64,000 bases of DNA from Dama dama (GCF_033118175.1 NC_083681.1:14526001-14590000); one strand, 5' to 3'. Positions 1 to 10,958 are shown, counted from the stretch's first letter. A program made the numbers and translations. Notes: generated from the sequence alone by a model not told the origin.

Positions 1-548
1 CACAGATATTTGCTTACTGTGTAGGCCGATAACTGTGAACTATGTGAGGTTTTTTTAATAGTTTAAATTTTTAGACTTTAAAGACACTATGTAACTTTTA
101 CTTTTTCCTATTTTTCTCGCCCATATTGCTGCATATTCCTTTAGAATCAATGCAGTATTGCCGGTCAAACACGGGACTCCTGACGACTCATAAAGCCACT
201 TAGGAACAGACTGTTGTAGCACTGTTAGGTTTTGAAGGATTCTTCCTATTTCATTGAAGCTGCTAGTCATTGTTGGCAATCAGTTTAAACCAAAAAGCTG
301 CTGAATAACACTTGTCATTCAGTTCTTTTGCAAGCACTGCTTATTAGCATATTAGCATGTTTGGGATCACAAGCAGAGAAAGTATGTTGTTACCTGCTTC
401 TATTGGGTCCGAACTGCGTTTCTTGTTAACTCTAATGGTGCTTCTCATTTTCTGATGATTTTCCTCTTTGTTAAATACTTGTATTAAAGGATATTTTCAT
501 AATTCTAGCCAACCTGTTAGTCCAGGAATAAGCAGATAGTGAAATAGA
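1..548. other. Unclassified AT-rich sequence
   Basis: No repeat family, exon or RNA gene is recognised here. The longest frame (74 codons on the minus strand, 55-279) has no recognisable domain and is probably chance. Confidence 0.5.
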
Positions 549-700
549 AGGTGTCCCAAAAGTCTTGGTGCAATTTTAAGCTTTAATACAGTGTGCTTGG
601 ACATTCCAGGACACTGCCGCAGGAGTATAAATGCTACAGATGCAAAATGTCGCTTGAGGGTTTGCTTGAATTTCTTCTGAGCTCATTTAGCTTTCTTCTT
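549..700 (+). mobile_element. Possible mariner/Tc1 DNA-transposon fragment
   Basis: The stretch begins with a terminal-repeat-like GGTGTCCCAAAAGTCTTGG (550-568), a string typical of mariner inverted repeats. The sequence downstream is too decayed to read a transposase, and the matching opposite terminus is not seen; a Bov-tA SINE follows at 728. The assignment rests only on the terminal motif. Confidence 0.3.
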
Positions 701-727
701 TTGAGAAACATTTGTGTTCTTCTGTGC

Positions 728-925
728 TCATGTGTGCTCAGCCGTATTGGACTCTGTGACCCTATGAACTATAGAGTTCCAAGCTCCCTTTTCCATGGGC
801 TTTTTCAGGCTAGAATACTGTAGTGGGTTGTCATTTCCTTCTTCAGGGGATCTTCCCAACCCAGGGATTGACCTGCATCTCCTGCACTGCAGGCAGATTT
901 TTTTTTTTACCTGCTGAGCCATTGG
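728..925 (-). mobile_element. Bov-tA SINE, diverged
   Basis: The minus strand reads as a Bov-tA element: tRNA-like head at 880-925, then the BovB-derived body with its CCATGG core and GGCTAGAATACTG block. It is clearly diverged, with an A-rich expansion in the head. Short frames through it (593-823, 728-1120) are SINE shadows. Confidence 0.8.
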
Positions 926-1015
926 AAAAACCAATGGGTTTTTCTGGTTTAGGTCTAATTCAATAGTGTTATTACTAATATTCTTGTATACAGTATATCC
1001 TTTGGTAAGCATACA

Positions 1016-1223
1016 TTGTTGCTGTCGTTTAGTCATTAAGTCATGTCTGATTCTTTTGCTATCCCATAGACTGTAGTCCACCAGGCTCCTCTGTCCATGG
1101 GATTTCACAGGCAAGAACACTGAAGTGGGTTGTCATTTCCTTCTCCAGGGGGCTTTCTGACCCAGGGATCAAACTTGGGTCATTGGCAGGCAGATTCTTT
1201 ACCAGTGAGTCATCAGGGAAGCC
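1016..1223 (-). mobile_element. Bov-tA SINE
   Basis: Near full length, minus strand. It runs from the BovB-type tail (AGTCATTAAGTCATGTCTG, 1031-1049) through the body to the head that ends in the complement of GGCTTCCCTGATGACTC. It sits 90 bp from the previous SINE in the same orientation. Confidence 0.85.
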
Positions 1224-1244
1224 AAGCACACATACTATATACTC

Positions 1245-1480
1245 CTCTTTTTTGACTTTAAACTAAGACTGAAATTGCTGGATTATTAGACAGGCATTTG
1301 TTTAACTTTAGTGGATATTGACAAAACATGCACCAAAGTGGTGATTTTTCTCCTACCAATGGTATAGGACAATTCCTGTTGCTCTTTGTCAAAATCCACT
1401 ACTGTCATTTTTTAGCCATTCTAGTAGGTTCAGAATAGAGTCACTTTGCATTTCCTTGATGAAGAGCAATGTAGAGCACA
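1245..1480 (-). mobile_element. Old L1 ORF2 3' fragment
   Basis: The plus strand carries the complement of the region just before the L1 ORF2 C-terminus, including the blocks TTAGCCATTCTAGTAGGT (1413-1430) and TTTGCATTTCCTTGATGA (1446-1463), which are conserved in mammalian L1. It is heavily diverged and no frame is open. Confidence 0.6.
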
Positions 1481-1483
1481 ACT

Positions 1484-1645
1484 AATCAAAATGTGGCCCA
1501 ACAAGCAGCAGCATTTATATCATCTGGGGGGTTGTTAGACATGTAGAATCTTGGGTTTCACACTAATCTATTAACTCATTTAAAAAATCCCCAGTTGATT
1601 CATATACACGTTAATGCTCAAAAGACTTTGATGTAGAGCATTTTT
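1484..1645 (-). mobile_element. MER5A-like hAT-Charlie fragment
   Basis: The order of blocks matches the complement of MER5A: a GTGGCCC...AGCAGCAGCAT start, a TCATCTGG...TTGTTAGACATG block, then CCCCAGTTGATTCATAT and a terminal ACTTTGATGTAGAGCA. Non-autonomous and ancient. Confidence 0.65.
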
Positions 1646-1830
1646 TAATATATTTGCTGTCATGTTGAACAGTATGTTCTAATAAATGCTTTGTAAGACC
1701 TGTTTCTGTGTGGGGATCTAAAGAGCTGATAAACCATCACTCTCAAATTTACAGCAAGAAAAAGCAAAATAAAATGCAAGTTCACAACTTTTTTTTGAAA
1801 TAATCAAATAACTGAGGTATCAGGATAACT

Positions 1831-2103
1831 GCTGCTGCTGCTAAGTCACTTGAGTCCTGTCCAACTCTGTGCGACCCCATAGGTGGCAGCCCACCAGGCT
1901 CCCCCGTCCCTGGGATTCTCCAGGCAAGAACACTGGAGTGGGTTGCCATTTCTTTCTCCAATGGATGAAAGTGAAAAGTGAAAGTGAAGTCGCTCAGTCG
2001 TGTCTGACTCTTAGCGACCCCATGGACTGCAGCCTACCAGGCTCCTCCGTCCATGGGATTTTCCAGGCAAGAGGACTGGAGTGGGGTGCCACTGCCTTCT
2101 CCA
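1831..2103 (-). mobile_element. Bov-A2 dimeric SINE with target-site duplication
   Basis: Two BovA monomers in tandem (about 1842-1965 and 1988-2103) are joined by the diagnostic GTGAAAAGTGAAAGTGAAG linker. The 3' tail is the (GCT)4 run at 1831-1842, which reads AGC on the element's own strand. Flanking 12-bp duplications ATCAGGATAACT (1819-1830) and ATCAAGATAACT (2104-2115) differ at one base. This defines the insertion exactly and marks it as fairly young. Confidence 0.93.
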
Positions 2104-2369
2104 ATCAAGATAACTGAACAATACCAAATTTGGAGAAAGACAGGTGACTGCAGGATTTCTTTACTGGACAAAACCAAACACTGAAAAGTTCAGCTAAAAT
2201 AGTTGATGAATTCATGAGGACTGGTATGGGCAGGAAAGAGAGTATGATTAAGGCAAATACTTTCAATCATTCACCATTAACTATGATTTATTTGAAAATT
2301 TTTGTGTAAAATACAACAGATTAAGGAAATTATATTCTATTCATAGTTTGCTATTTTTTCTTTTACATG

Positions 2370-3325
2370 AATGACTTGAATCTTTTTAATGTGTGCTCAG
2401 TGTACATCTAGAAGATCACATAATTCTTTTCATGTTAATGTGGTGAAGCACAGTATAGATTTTCCAATGTTAAATAATGTTTAATTTCCTGGATCAAAAC
2501 CATGAAATTCTGTATTATCATCTTTACATATTATAGAATTTGACTTGCTAATATTTTGTTGAATAATTTAACACAAATGTTACTGAGAAACACAGGCATA
2601 CAATTTTGTTTTATTGTAATAACCTTACCTTCTCACTTCAATGTACTAAATAGTTTCAGTGAGTTTTTCTACCTAAACAAAAATTAAAATTAATCAAATT
2701 CATTAGCTTAAAGTTATTCATCACATTCTCTTATTATCTATTTAAAGTCTATACTTTCTTTTGAAATTTTTCCTTTTGATTCCTGATAGTGGTCATTTTT
2801 ATATAGTTTTATTTTTATCCCTTCAAATATTTTTATCCCTTGCCAAATATTATTTAATTTTATTAATCTTTTTAAAGAACCAATTTGGGACTTTTTAAGC
2901 TCTGCTTATATTCATCAACAGTTTCTTAAGTTTTTCCCTAATTTTCTTATTTTCTACTTTAGTAATTCGGTTTCAATTTGCTGTTGTTTTTCTACCTTTA
3001 GGAGGTAGAATTTTACCTAGTTAATTGTCAGTTTTTCCTTTTGCATTTTATATGTGTCAAATACCACATTTTTTTCCTAAGTACTGCTGTCGCTACATTT
3101 CCCTCATTTTGAAGTACCCAATCATCATCAGCCATCAGTTAAAACTTTTTTCTCCTTTTAATTTTGATTTTGTTCCCTACCTGGAGCTAATTCAAAAGGA
3201 GTTAGAGATTTTCTATTTAATTGTATGTTCACAATTTCTATCTTAATTCCACTTCAGACAGAGAAGAAACTGAATTCCAATAAGGATTATTTTATGATTT
3301 AGCATATGGTCAATTTTGGTAAATG
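2370..3325 (-). mobile_element. Old L1 ORF2 fragment
   Basis: Several blocks in the expected order on the minus strand match mammalian L1 reverse-transcriptase and downstream sequence, for example TTGCTAATATTTTGTTGAAT (2546-2565) and GCATATGGTCAATTTTGGTA (3302-3321). The reading frame is destroyed. The left limit is uncertain, and the right end is cut by the BovB insertion at 3331. Confidence 0.6.
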
Positions 3326-3330
3326 TCTCA

Positions 3331-4985
3331 TCAGTTCATTTCAGTCACTCTGTCATGTCTGACTCTTTGTGACCCCATGGATTGCAGCAGGCCAGGCTTC
3401 CCTGTCCATCACCAACTCCCAGAGACTGCTCAAACTCATGTCTATTAAGTCAGTGATGCTATCCAACCATCTCATCCTCTGTCGTCTTCTTCTCCTCCTG
3501 TCTTCAGTCTTTCCCAGCATCAGGGTCGTTTCCAGTGAGTCAGTTTTTTACATCAGGTGGCTAAATTATTGGAGCTTCAGCTTCAACATCAGTCCTTCCA
3601 AAGAATATTCAAGGTGAATTTCCTTTAGGATCTACTGGTTTGATCTCCTTGCAGTCCAAGGGACTCTTAAAAGTCTTCTCCAACATCACAGCTCAAAAGC
3701 ATCAATTCTTCAATGCTGGGTTTTCTTTATGATCCTACTCTCACATCCATACATGACTACTGGAAAAGCCATAGCTTTAACTAGATGGACTTTTGTTGGC
3801 GAAGTAATGTCTTTGCTTTTTAATATGCTGTCTAGACTGGTCATAACTTTTCTTCCAAGGAGCAAGCATCTTTTAATTTCATGGCTGCAATCACCATCTG
3901 CAGTGATTTTGGAGCCCACCCCCCAAATAAATAAATAAATAAAGTCTCTCACTGTTTCCACTGTTTCCCATCTATTTGCCATGAAGTGATGGGACCAGAT
4001 GTCATGATCTTAGTCTTTTGAAAGTTGTATTTTAAGGCAGGTTTTTCACTCTCCTCTTTCACCTTCATCAAGAGGCTCCTCAGTTCCACTTCACTTTCTG
4101 CCATAAGGGTGGTGTCATCTGCATATCTGAGGTTATTGATATTTCTCCCAGCAATCTTGATTCCAGCTTGTGCTTCATCCAGCCTAGCATTTTGCATGAT
4201 GTACTGTGTATACAAGTTAAATAAGCAGGGTGACAATATACAGCCTTGACATATCCCTTTCCCAATTTGGAACCAGTCTATTGTTCCACATCCAGTTCTA
4301 ACTGTTGCTTCTTGACCTGCACACAAATTTCTCAGGAGACAGGTAAGGTGGTCTGGTATTCCCATCGCTTAAAGAATTTTCCACAGTTTTTTGTGATCCA
4401 CGCAGTCAAAGGCCTTGGGGTAGTAAATAAAGCAGAAGTAGATATTTTCTGGAACTCTCTTGCTTTTTCAATGATCCAGTAGATGTTAGCAATTTGATCT
4501 CTGGTACCTCTGCCTTTTCTAATTTCAGTTTGAAGATATGGAAGTTCTTGGTTTGTGTACTGTTGAAGCCTGGCTTGGAGAATTTTGAGCATTACTTTAC
4601 TAGCATGTGAGATGAGTGTAATTTTGCAGTAGTTTGAACATTCTTTGGCATTGCCTTTCTTTGGAACTGGAATGAAAACTGACTTTTTCTGGTCCTTGTT
4701 GCCACTGCTGAATTTTCCAATTTTGCTGGTATACTGAGTGCAACACTTTGACAGCACCGTCTTTTAGGACTTGAAATAGTTGGAATTCAGTTGGAATTCC
4801 ATCATCTCCACTAGGTTTGTTCAAAGTGATGTTTCCTAAGGCCCACTTGACTTCAGACTCCAGAATGTCTGGCTCTAGGTGAGTGATCACACCATCATGG
4901 TTGTCTAGGTCATTAAGATCTTTTTGTTTAGTTCTTCTGTGTATTCTTGCCACCATTTCTTAATATCTTCTCCTGTTTAGTCCAT
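3331..4985 (-). mobile_element. BovB (RTE) LINE, 5'-truncated
   Basis: About 1.65 kb of BovB on the minus strand, from the 3' tail repeat (TCAGTTCATTTCAGTCACTC at 3331-3350) through the reverse-transcriptase region up to about 4985. BovB is an RTE-clade LINE whose single protein has an endonuclease and a reverse transcriptase; the endonuclease is absent here. Minus-strand frames at 3949-4365, 4332-4757 and 4600-4956 are successive pieces of the reverse transcriptase in different frames, and the first keeps a YADD catalytic box with the LRYADDTTLMAE context. Frameshifts between them make it non-functional. An AAATA microsatellite (3926-3942) has grown inside it. Confidence 0.95.
3949..4956 (-). 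pseudogene. BovB reverse-transcriptase relic
   Basis: Three overlapping minus-strand frames together span the RTE reverse transcriptase. The upstream one has the KPSGDDGIPTEFQLFQVLKD segment. The middle one has FIPVPKKGNAKECSNYCKI, the fingers region. The downstream one has GICQGCILSPCLFNLY and NNLRYADDTTLMAES, the palm with two catalytic aspartates. The product would normally copy BovB RNA, and the SINEs that share its tail, at a nicked genomic target. Frame changes near 4340 and 4700 break the protein, so it is a fossil. Confidence 0.85.
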
Positions 4986-5346
4986 AGTTTACATAGAAGT
5001 TGACTGAAATTTTTTGTTCTTAAATTCAGTGATGCTCAGGTCAAGGTTATCAACTCTTCTTAACTCTTACAGAAACAGAAGATTAATAACCGCTAATGAT
5101 GCCACAGCCAAATAAATTCTGCTGGTCTGATGAAGGCATATCAGGGAAACACTTAGAATCTCTGTATCTGAAATCAGATACTAAAGTATCCAAGATTCCT
5201 TTTCTTATAAATTCCATTACCTATAATGATTACTATTTGATATGCATAAAGTTCATATTAAATAATATTCAAATGTGTTTAGAATCAAGGCTGTATAAAA
5301 ACTGATTCCAACCTACAGCAATAGTATTGTTTCACTGTATATCCAT
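4986..5346. other. Unclassified unique sequence
   Basis: Lies between a BovB LINE and a Bov-tA SINE. The 69-codon plus-strand frame at 5096-5305 has no recognisable motif. Nothing further is supported. Confidence 0.45.
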
Positions 5347-5557
5347 GGGCTTCACTGGTGGCTCAGAAGGCAAAGAATCTGTCTGCAGTGCAGGAGAACT
5401 GGGTTTAATGCCTGGGTCAGAAAGATCCCCAGGAGAAGTGAATGGCTACCCAGAATTCTTGCCTGGAGGATTCCATTGACAAAGGAGTCTAGTGGGCTAT
5501 AGTCCAAGGGGTTGCAAAGAGTCAGACATAACTCATCGAATAACACTTTCACTTTTC
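5347..5557 (+). mobile_element. Bov-tA SINE
   Basis: Full-length plus-strand copy. The tRNA-like head GGGCTTCACTGGTGGCTCAG starts at 5347, followed by the BovA body and a tail ending in ACTTTCACTTTT. A (TG)12 microsatellite follows directly, a common arrangement where a repeat grows at the SINE 3' end. Confidence 0.9.
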
Positions 5558-5561
5558 CCAT

Positions 5562-5605
5562 TGTGTGTGTGTGTGTGTGTGTGTGCATACATACATATGT
5601 ATGTA
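5562..5605. repeat. (TG)12 microsatellite plus CATA/TATG tract
   Basis: Pure TG from 5562 to 5585, then a CATACATACATATGTATGTA block that is itself partly palindromic. Likely polymorphic in length. Confidence 0.95.
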
Positions 5606-5689
5606 TAGTAAATTACAGTCAAAGTAAAATTGTTATGATTGTCTAAATTTAGTCCCACACTTTTTGGCCTCTGACTTTGAAGTATTTGC

Positions 5690-7308
5690 TGTTGTTTTTG
5701 TTCAGTTGTTAAGTCATATCTGAAACTTTGCAACCCCAAGGATTCCAGAATGATAGTCTGTTCTCTCCTTTCCTGTCTCCAGGGATTTGTCTCAAACACA
5801 TGTCATTGAGTCAGTGACACCATCCAACCACTTCATCCTCTGTCACCCCTTTCTCCTTCTGTACTAAATCTGTCCCAGGATCAGAGTTTTATACAATGAG
5901 TTGACTCTTTGTGTCAGGTTGCCAAATTATTGGAACTTCAGCTTTAGCATCAGTCCTTCCAATGGATATTCAGGCTTGATTTTCTTTAGGATTGCTGGTT
6001 TGATATCCTTGCTGTACAAGGGAATCTTAAGAGTCTTCTCCAGCACTGTAATTCAAAAGCACCAATTATTTGGCACTCAGTTTTCTTTATGGTACAACTC
6101 TCACATCCATACACGACTAATAGAAAAACCATAGCTTTGACTATATGGACCTTTGCTAGTAAAGTGATGTCTCTGCTTTTAAACACACTGTCAAGGTTTT
6201 TCATAACTTTTTTCCAAGGAGCATGCATCTTTTAATTTTATGGCTGCAGTCAGTCCCCATTCACGGGGATTTTGGAGCCCAAGATAATAAAATTTGCCGT
6301 TGTTTTCACTTTCCCCATCTATTTGCCATGAGGTGATGGGACCAGATGTCATGATCTACATTTTTCAAATGTTGAGTTTTAAGCCAGCTTTTTCACTCTC
6401 CTCTTCCATTTTCATCAAGAAGCTCTTTAGTTCCTTTTCACTTTCTGACATTATTGTGGTATCATCTGCATGTCTGAAGTTGTTGATATTTCTTCTAGCA
6501 ATCTTGATTCCAGCTTGTGATTCATCCAGCCTGGAATTTCACATGATGTACTCTGCATACAAGTTAAATAAGCAGGGTGACAAAATACAGCCTTGATGTA
6601 CTCCTTTTCCAATTTTGAACCAGTCTGCTTTTCCATGTTCAGTTCTACTATTGCTTTTTGGCCTGCATACAGGTTTACCAGGGACAGGTAAGGTAGTCTG
6701 GTATTCTCATCTCTTTAAGAGTTTCCCACAACTTGTTGTGAACCACACAAAGGCTTTAATGTTAGTCAATGAAGCAGAAGTAGATGTGGTGTTTTGTTTT
6801 GCTTTGTTTTTGGAATTCCCTTGCTTTTTCTATGATCTCTGGTTCCTCTGCCTTTTTAAAATCCACCTTTTTAAAATACATCTGGAAATTCTCAGTTCAC
6901 ATACTGCTGAAGCCTAGCTTGAAGAATTTGAGCATTACTTTGCTAGCGTATGAAATGAACACAATTGTATGGTAGTTTGAACATGTTTTGGCATTGCCCT
7001 TCTTTGTGACTGGAATGAAAACTGTCTTTTTTTCACTCCTGTGGCCATTGTTGACTTTTCCAAATTTGCTGACATATTGAGAACAGCATTTTAACAGCAT
7101 CATCTTTCAGGATCTGAAATAGCTCAACTAGAATCCCATCACTTTTTTTGTAGTAATGCTTTGTTTGTAGTAATGCTTCCTAAGGTCTACTTGACTTCAC
7201 ACTCCAGGTTGTCTTGCTCTGGATGAGTGACCATACCATCATGGATATCTGGGTCATTAAACATTTTTTTCTATAGTTCTTCTATGTATCTTGTCACCTC
7301 TTCTTAAT
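5690..7308 (-). mobile_element. BovB (RTE) LINE, diverged
   Basis: A second minus-strand BovB, about 1.6 kb, covering the same part of the element as 3331-4985 but more diverged. Its 3' end is near 5690 and it is truncated inside the coding region at about 7308. Reverse-transcriptase pieces are readable on the minus strand (for example FIPVTKKGNAKTCSNY within 6897-7103), but frames shift repeatedly and the expected YADD region near 6460 is altered. It meets the plus-strand BovB at 7320 head to head. Confidence 0.92.
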
Positions 7309-7319
7309 TTTGGAAGAAA

Positions 7320-8053
7320 AAGCCTCTTGACGAAGGTGAAAGAGGAGAGTGAAAAAGTTGGTTTAAAGCTCAACATTCAGAAGACTAAGATCATGGCATC
7401 TGGTCCCATCACTTCATGGGAAATAGGTGGGGAGACAGTGGAAACAGTGTCAGACTATTTTTTTGGGCTCCAAAATCATTGCAGATGGTGATTGCAGCCA
7501 TGAAATTAAAAGATGCTTACTCCTTGGCAGGAAAGTTATGACCAAGCTAGATGCATATTAAAAAGCAGAGACATTACTTTGCCAACAAAGGTTCATCTGG
7601 TCAAGGCTATGGTTTTTCCAGTGGTCATGTATGGATGTGAGAGTTGGACTGTGAGGAAAGCTGAGTACCGAAAAATTGATGCTTTTGAACTATGGTGTTG
7701 GAGAAGACTCTTGAGAGTCCCTTGGACTGCAAGGAGATCCAACCAGTCCATCCTAAAGGAGATCAGTCCTGGGTGTTCATTGGAAGGACTGATGCTGAAG
7801 CTGAAACTCCAATACTTGGGCCACCTCATGTGAAGAGTTGACTCATTGGAAAAGACCCTGATGCTGGGAGGGATAGGGAGCAGGAGGAGAAGGGGATGAC
7901 AGAGGATGAGGTGTCTGGATGGCATCACCAACTCGATGAACATGAGTTAGAGTAAACTCTGGGAGTTGGTGATGGACAGGGAGGCCTGGCGTGCTGCGAT
8001 TCATGGGGTCGCAAAGAGTCGGACACGACTGAGCGACTGAGCTGAACTGAACT
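7320..8053 (+). mobile_element. BovB LINE 3' end, plus strand
   Basis: About 735 bp of the BovB 3' part, from the KEESEKVGLKLNIQKTKIMASGPITSW coding block to the tail ACTGAGCGACTGAGCTGAACT at about 8030-8050. It is less diverged than its minus-strand neighbour. It has frames at 7291-7491 and 7513-7833 but at least one frameshift (about 7460) and stops, for example a TGA at 7831-7833 replacing the CGA of the consensus CACCTGATGCGA context. Confidence 0.93.
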
Positions 8054-8124
8054 GTGAAAGCCTTTGAATCCCCTTTAATTAGCTTTCTCAATGTCTCTAC
8101 CTCTCCAGTTGGGAAAGTGACCAT

Positions 8125-8242
8125 GTGAAGTCACTCAGTCATGTCCGACTCTTTGAGACCCCGTGGACTGTAACCTACCAGGCTCTTCTGTCTGTGGGAT
8201 TTTACAGGCAAGAGTACTGGAGTAGGTTGCCATTTCCTCTAA
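8125..8242 (-). mobile_element. BovA monomer fragment
   Basis: A single BovA-type body on the minus strand (GTCACTCAGTCATGTCCGAC through TGGAGTAGGTTGCCATTTCC) without the tRNA-like head, so it is either a truncated Bov-tA or half a Bov-A2. Confidence 0.8.
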
Positions 8243-8284
8243 CACTCAACAGCCTAAATTTCAACTTTCAGCATATATAATTAT

Positions 8285-8430
8285 TTCACAAAGCCTTCAC
8301 TGGTCTTCCATTGAGAATGCATTTCTCCCTATTAAATTGCAGTCCTTTGTTTACATTTTGTCTTACATTTTAATCATTTATGTTTATATCTGATTGCTCC
8401 CACCAGATTTTAAGTTTATAAAATTAGTGC
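8285..8430 (+). mobile_element. Possible L2 fragment
   Basis: Weak similarity in order to the L2 3' region: CACAAAGCCTTCACTGGTC, then a T-rich middle, then CCACCAGATTTTAAG, which resembles the L2 block before the GCTCCATGAGGGC segment. Very diverged. Confidence 0.4.
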
Positions 8431-8436
8431 TCTACT

Positions 8437-8925
8437 AATATTACTGTGTAACAAAATTACTCTGAAATATTATATCTTAAAACAAACAGTTGTTGGTCAG
8501 AAATTAGGGCGTAGCTTAGCTTTTTTTTTTTTTTTTTTTCCTTAGTGTTCCATAAGTTTGCAGCCATAGTTTGCCCAGAGCCTCAGTCATTTGCAGGCTT
8601 AGCTGAAGCTACAAGAACTGCTTACCAGTTGGTTCCCTCACGTGACTGCTGACAGGAGGCTACAACTCCTCCTCAACTACTTGTCAAACAATTTGAGTGT
8701 TCTTACAAGCAGCCTCCCTCAGAATGAGAGATTCGAGAGGGAAGAGGTCACAGTGCCTTTTATGACAAGGTCTCAAAAGTCACACAACATGAATTCTGTC
8801 CCATTTTTCATTTTTGTTATAAATGAGTTGAGAACAATTCAAACTCAAGTGGAGGAAAATTAGACTCTAATTTTTGGAAAGATGTATAACAAATAATTTG
8901 TAGATATATTTTAAGACCACTGCAA
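8437..8925 (+). mobile_element. Ancient mammalian interspersed repeat, family unsure
   Basis: The sequence follows a common mammal-wide repeat that starts with a TACTGTGTAACAAA-like block and continues through AGCTTAGC, GGCTGCAGTCAT-type and GACTGCTGACAGGAGGC segments to TTTTATGACAAGGTCTC and AGTCACACAACAT. I recognise the pattern but cannot fix the family name (an LTR or DNA-element class). A T19 tract sits at 8521-8539. The 73-codon frame at 8642-8863 lies in it. Confidence 0.55.
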
Positions 8926-9366
8926 GAATAATATATGAATTAATATCCATAAAATCACGTTATAGTGACTTGTACATTTTGAATAAAAATGAGTAGATTA
9001 ATGAACATTATAGCTATCTAAAATAAATTGTTCTTGTGGATTTTTTTTTTTTTTGGATTTATTTTTAATACCCTCTATAGTCTCTAGAAATCCTATAGGA
9101 AGGAATATTAATATGAATTTTGAGTCGCCCCACATCCCTATTTTCCCAAAACAATTCTAATTAATTTCATATTGTCTCAACTTCCCATGTCATTTAATAA
9201 CTGTCCTGGATTTTTTTGTTAGGTGAAGAACTATTGACATCAACACTGACACTGACATTAACTAGGATTTGTTTGATATACCTCCATTCTTCAGTTTCAC
9301 CCCTGCTATGGTTTTGTTCTGGAATTTGTGAGAGAACTGTATAGTTAAGAAGTGTGTGTGTGTGTA
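8926..9366. other. Unclassified AT-rich sequence ending in a short TG run
   Basis: No recognised repeat or exon. A short TG run (9353-9366) abuts the following Bov-tA element. Confidence 0.45.
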
Positions 9367-9568
9367 TGAGTTAGTCACTAAGTTCTCTCCGATTCTTTGC
9401 CACCCCATGGACTGTCACTCACCAGGCTCCCTTGTCCATGGATTCTCCAGGAAAGAATACTTTAAAGTGGGTTGCCATTCCCTTCTTGTGAGGACTTTTC
9501 AACTCAGGAATCAAACCTGGGACTCCTGCATTGTGGGCAGATTCTTCACCATCTGAGCCACCTGAGTT
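9367..9568 (-). mobile_element. Bov-tA SINE
   Basis: Minus-strand copy with the tail at about 9370 and the head complement ACCATCTGAGCCACCTGAG at 9548-9566. Moderately diverged. Confidence 0.88.
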
Positions 9569-10519
9569 CCTCTTTAACACCTGCTTAAATCATGAATGAA
9601 ACCTTTAATACCTCCAGCCACATATTACATACCGATCCATTTACTCAAGGACAAATGGAGACTATTAGTGAGTAAAACAAAGTATCCTCAAGTAGAAGCA
9701 GCTGGAATAGCTGATTGCACTTGGTCTTTGGCATTGGGGGAAAAGTATTCAGTGCTGTAGCGCCTGCCACTCACTTCCTGTATGAATTAGTTGGGCCATA
9801 TCCGGTGCAATTTTGCCAAGCCACCAGATGGCTGTGTCGGTGAAAACTGTAGTAAATTATCACCTAGTTCTAAGTGAAATATGAGCAGGAAATAGAGGTC
9901 GAAGAGCTCCACTTTAGACTTTGCAAAAGCACAGTTTTAATATTCTTGCTACAAATGTTCTTGCCATATATTGTATTACACTTTAAATACTTAACTATGT
10001 CTTAATATTTTCAACCATATTCCTTTGCAGGAAATTCTTATAGCATAAATTAACTAAAAAATCTTTTATATTGAAAAATTAGCTACCAAATTGTCATTTC
10101 TCAAAAAATTGACAATAAAAATGTGTGTTTCAGTCACATTTGTTTCAATCCACTGTCTACTATGAAGACTACTATAAAATAACTGATCATAAGACTATTC
10201 AAAGTCATAATTTTGCTGAAAAAGTATCAGTATCAACTTGAAAAGGTTGCAGCATTCTGAGAGAAAGGCCATCAGAATTGTGGCAGCACAAGATCCTCCC
10301 CCTTTTCTCTCTCCTTTAACAACTAATTATATGTCCATAACTAAACAAAAGTGCCTCTGCACATTAACCAAATGATCCAAGAGGTTTCCGTGCATCTGAA
10401 AAGAAACAAACAGACATCAGTAAGGGCTATGTATCCATATCAAAATTGCCCAACCCTGTTCACCATGACCGGTAATGAAAAGAACCCACTGGCTACAAAC
10501 TTGGTAGATACACATGTAC
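9569..10519. other. Unclassified unique sequence
   Basis: About 950 bp with no repeat, exon or RNA gene that I can support. The plus-strand frame starting at 10351 runs into the L1 at 10534 and is a chance fusion. Confidence 0.45.
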
Positions 10520-10533
10520 AAAAGAGAATTTGT
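10520..10533 (+). repeat. Target-site duplication, left copy
   Basis: AAAAGAGAATTTGT, repeated exactly at 10959-10972. It brackets the inverted L1 and begins with A's, as expected for L1 endonuclease sites. Confidence 0.9.
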
Positions 10534-10958
10534 TCTCTCGAAACATCCCACCCTCGCCTTCTCCCACAGAGTCCAAAATTCTGTTCTATACATCTGTGTC
10601 TCTTTTTCTGCTTTGCATATAGGGTTAGCGTTACCATCTTTCTAAATTCCATATATATGCGTTAGTATACTGTATTGGTCTTTATCTTTCTGGCTTACTT
10701 CACTCTGTATAATGGACTTCAGTTTCATCCAAAAATCATATGGATGAAACTGGAACCCATTATCTGGATGCATGAGACAAGTGCTCAGGCCTGGTGCACT
10801 GGGAAGACCCAGAGGAATCAGACGGAGAGGGAGGTGGGAGGGGGGATCAGGATGAGGACACATGTAAATCCATGGCTGATTCATGTCAATGTATGACAAA
10901 AACCACTACAATATTGTAAAATAATTAGCCTCCAACTAATAAAAATGAATGGGAAAAA
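10534..10958. mobile_element. 5'-inverted (twin-primed) bovine L1 3' end
   Basis: One L1 insertion in two pieces between exact 14-bp duplications. Bases 10534-10730 are L1 on the minus strand, covering the ORF2 end and 3' UTR start (complement of the SQKDKDQYSILTHIYGI stop region). Bases 10742-10958 are plus strand: a short ORF2 stretch (10742-10763), then a jump to the last 190 bp of the 3' UTR with its GGTGGGAGGGGGGATCAGGA run and short A tail. This structure is the signature of twin priming during L1 integration. The two pieces overlap in L1 sequence at the joint, giving a hairpin (10709-10730 with 10742-10763). Confidence 0.92.

Noticed and set aside
728..1120. 130-codon minus-strand frame
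   Set aside because: It is a fusion of two Bov-tA SINEs and the spacer between them.
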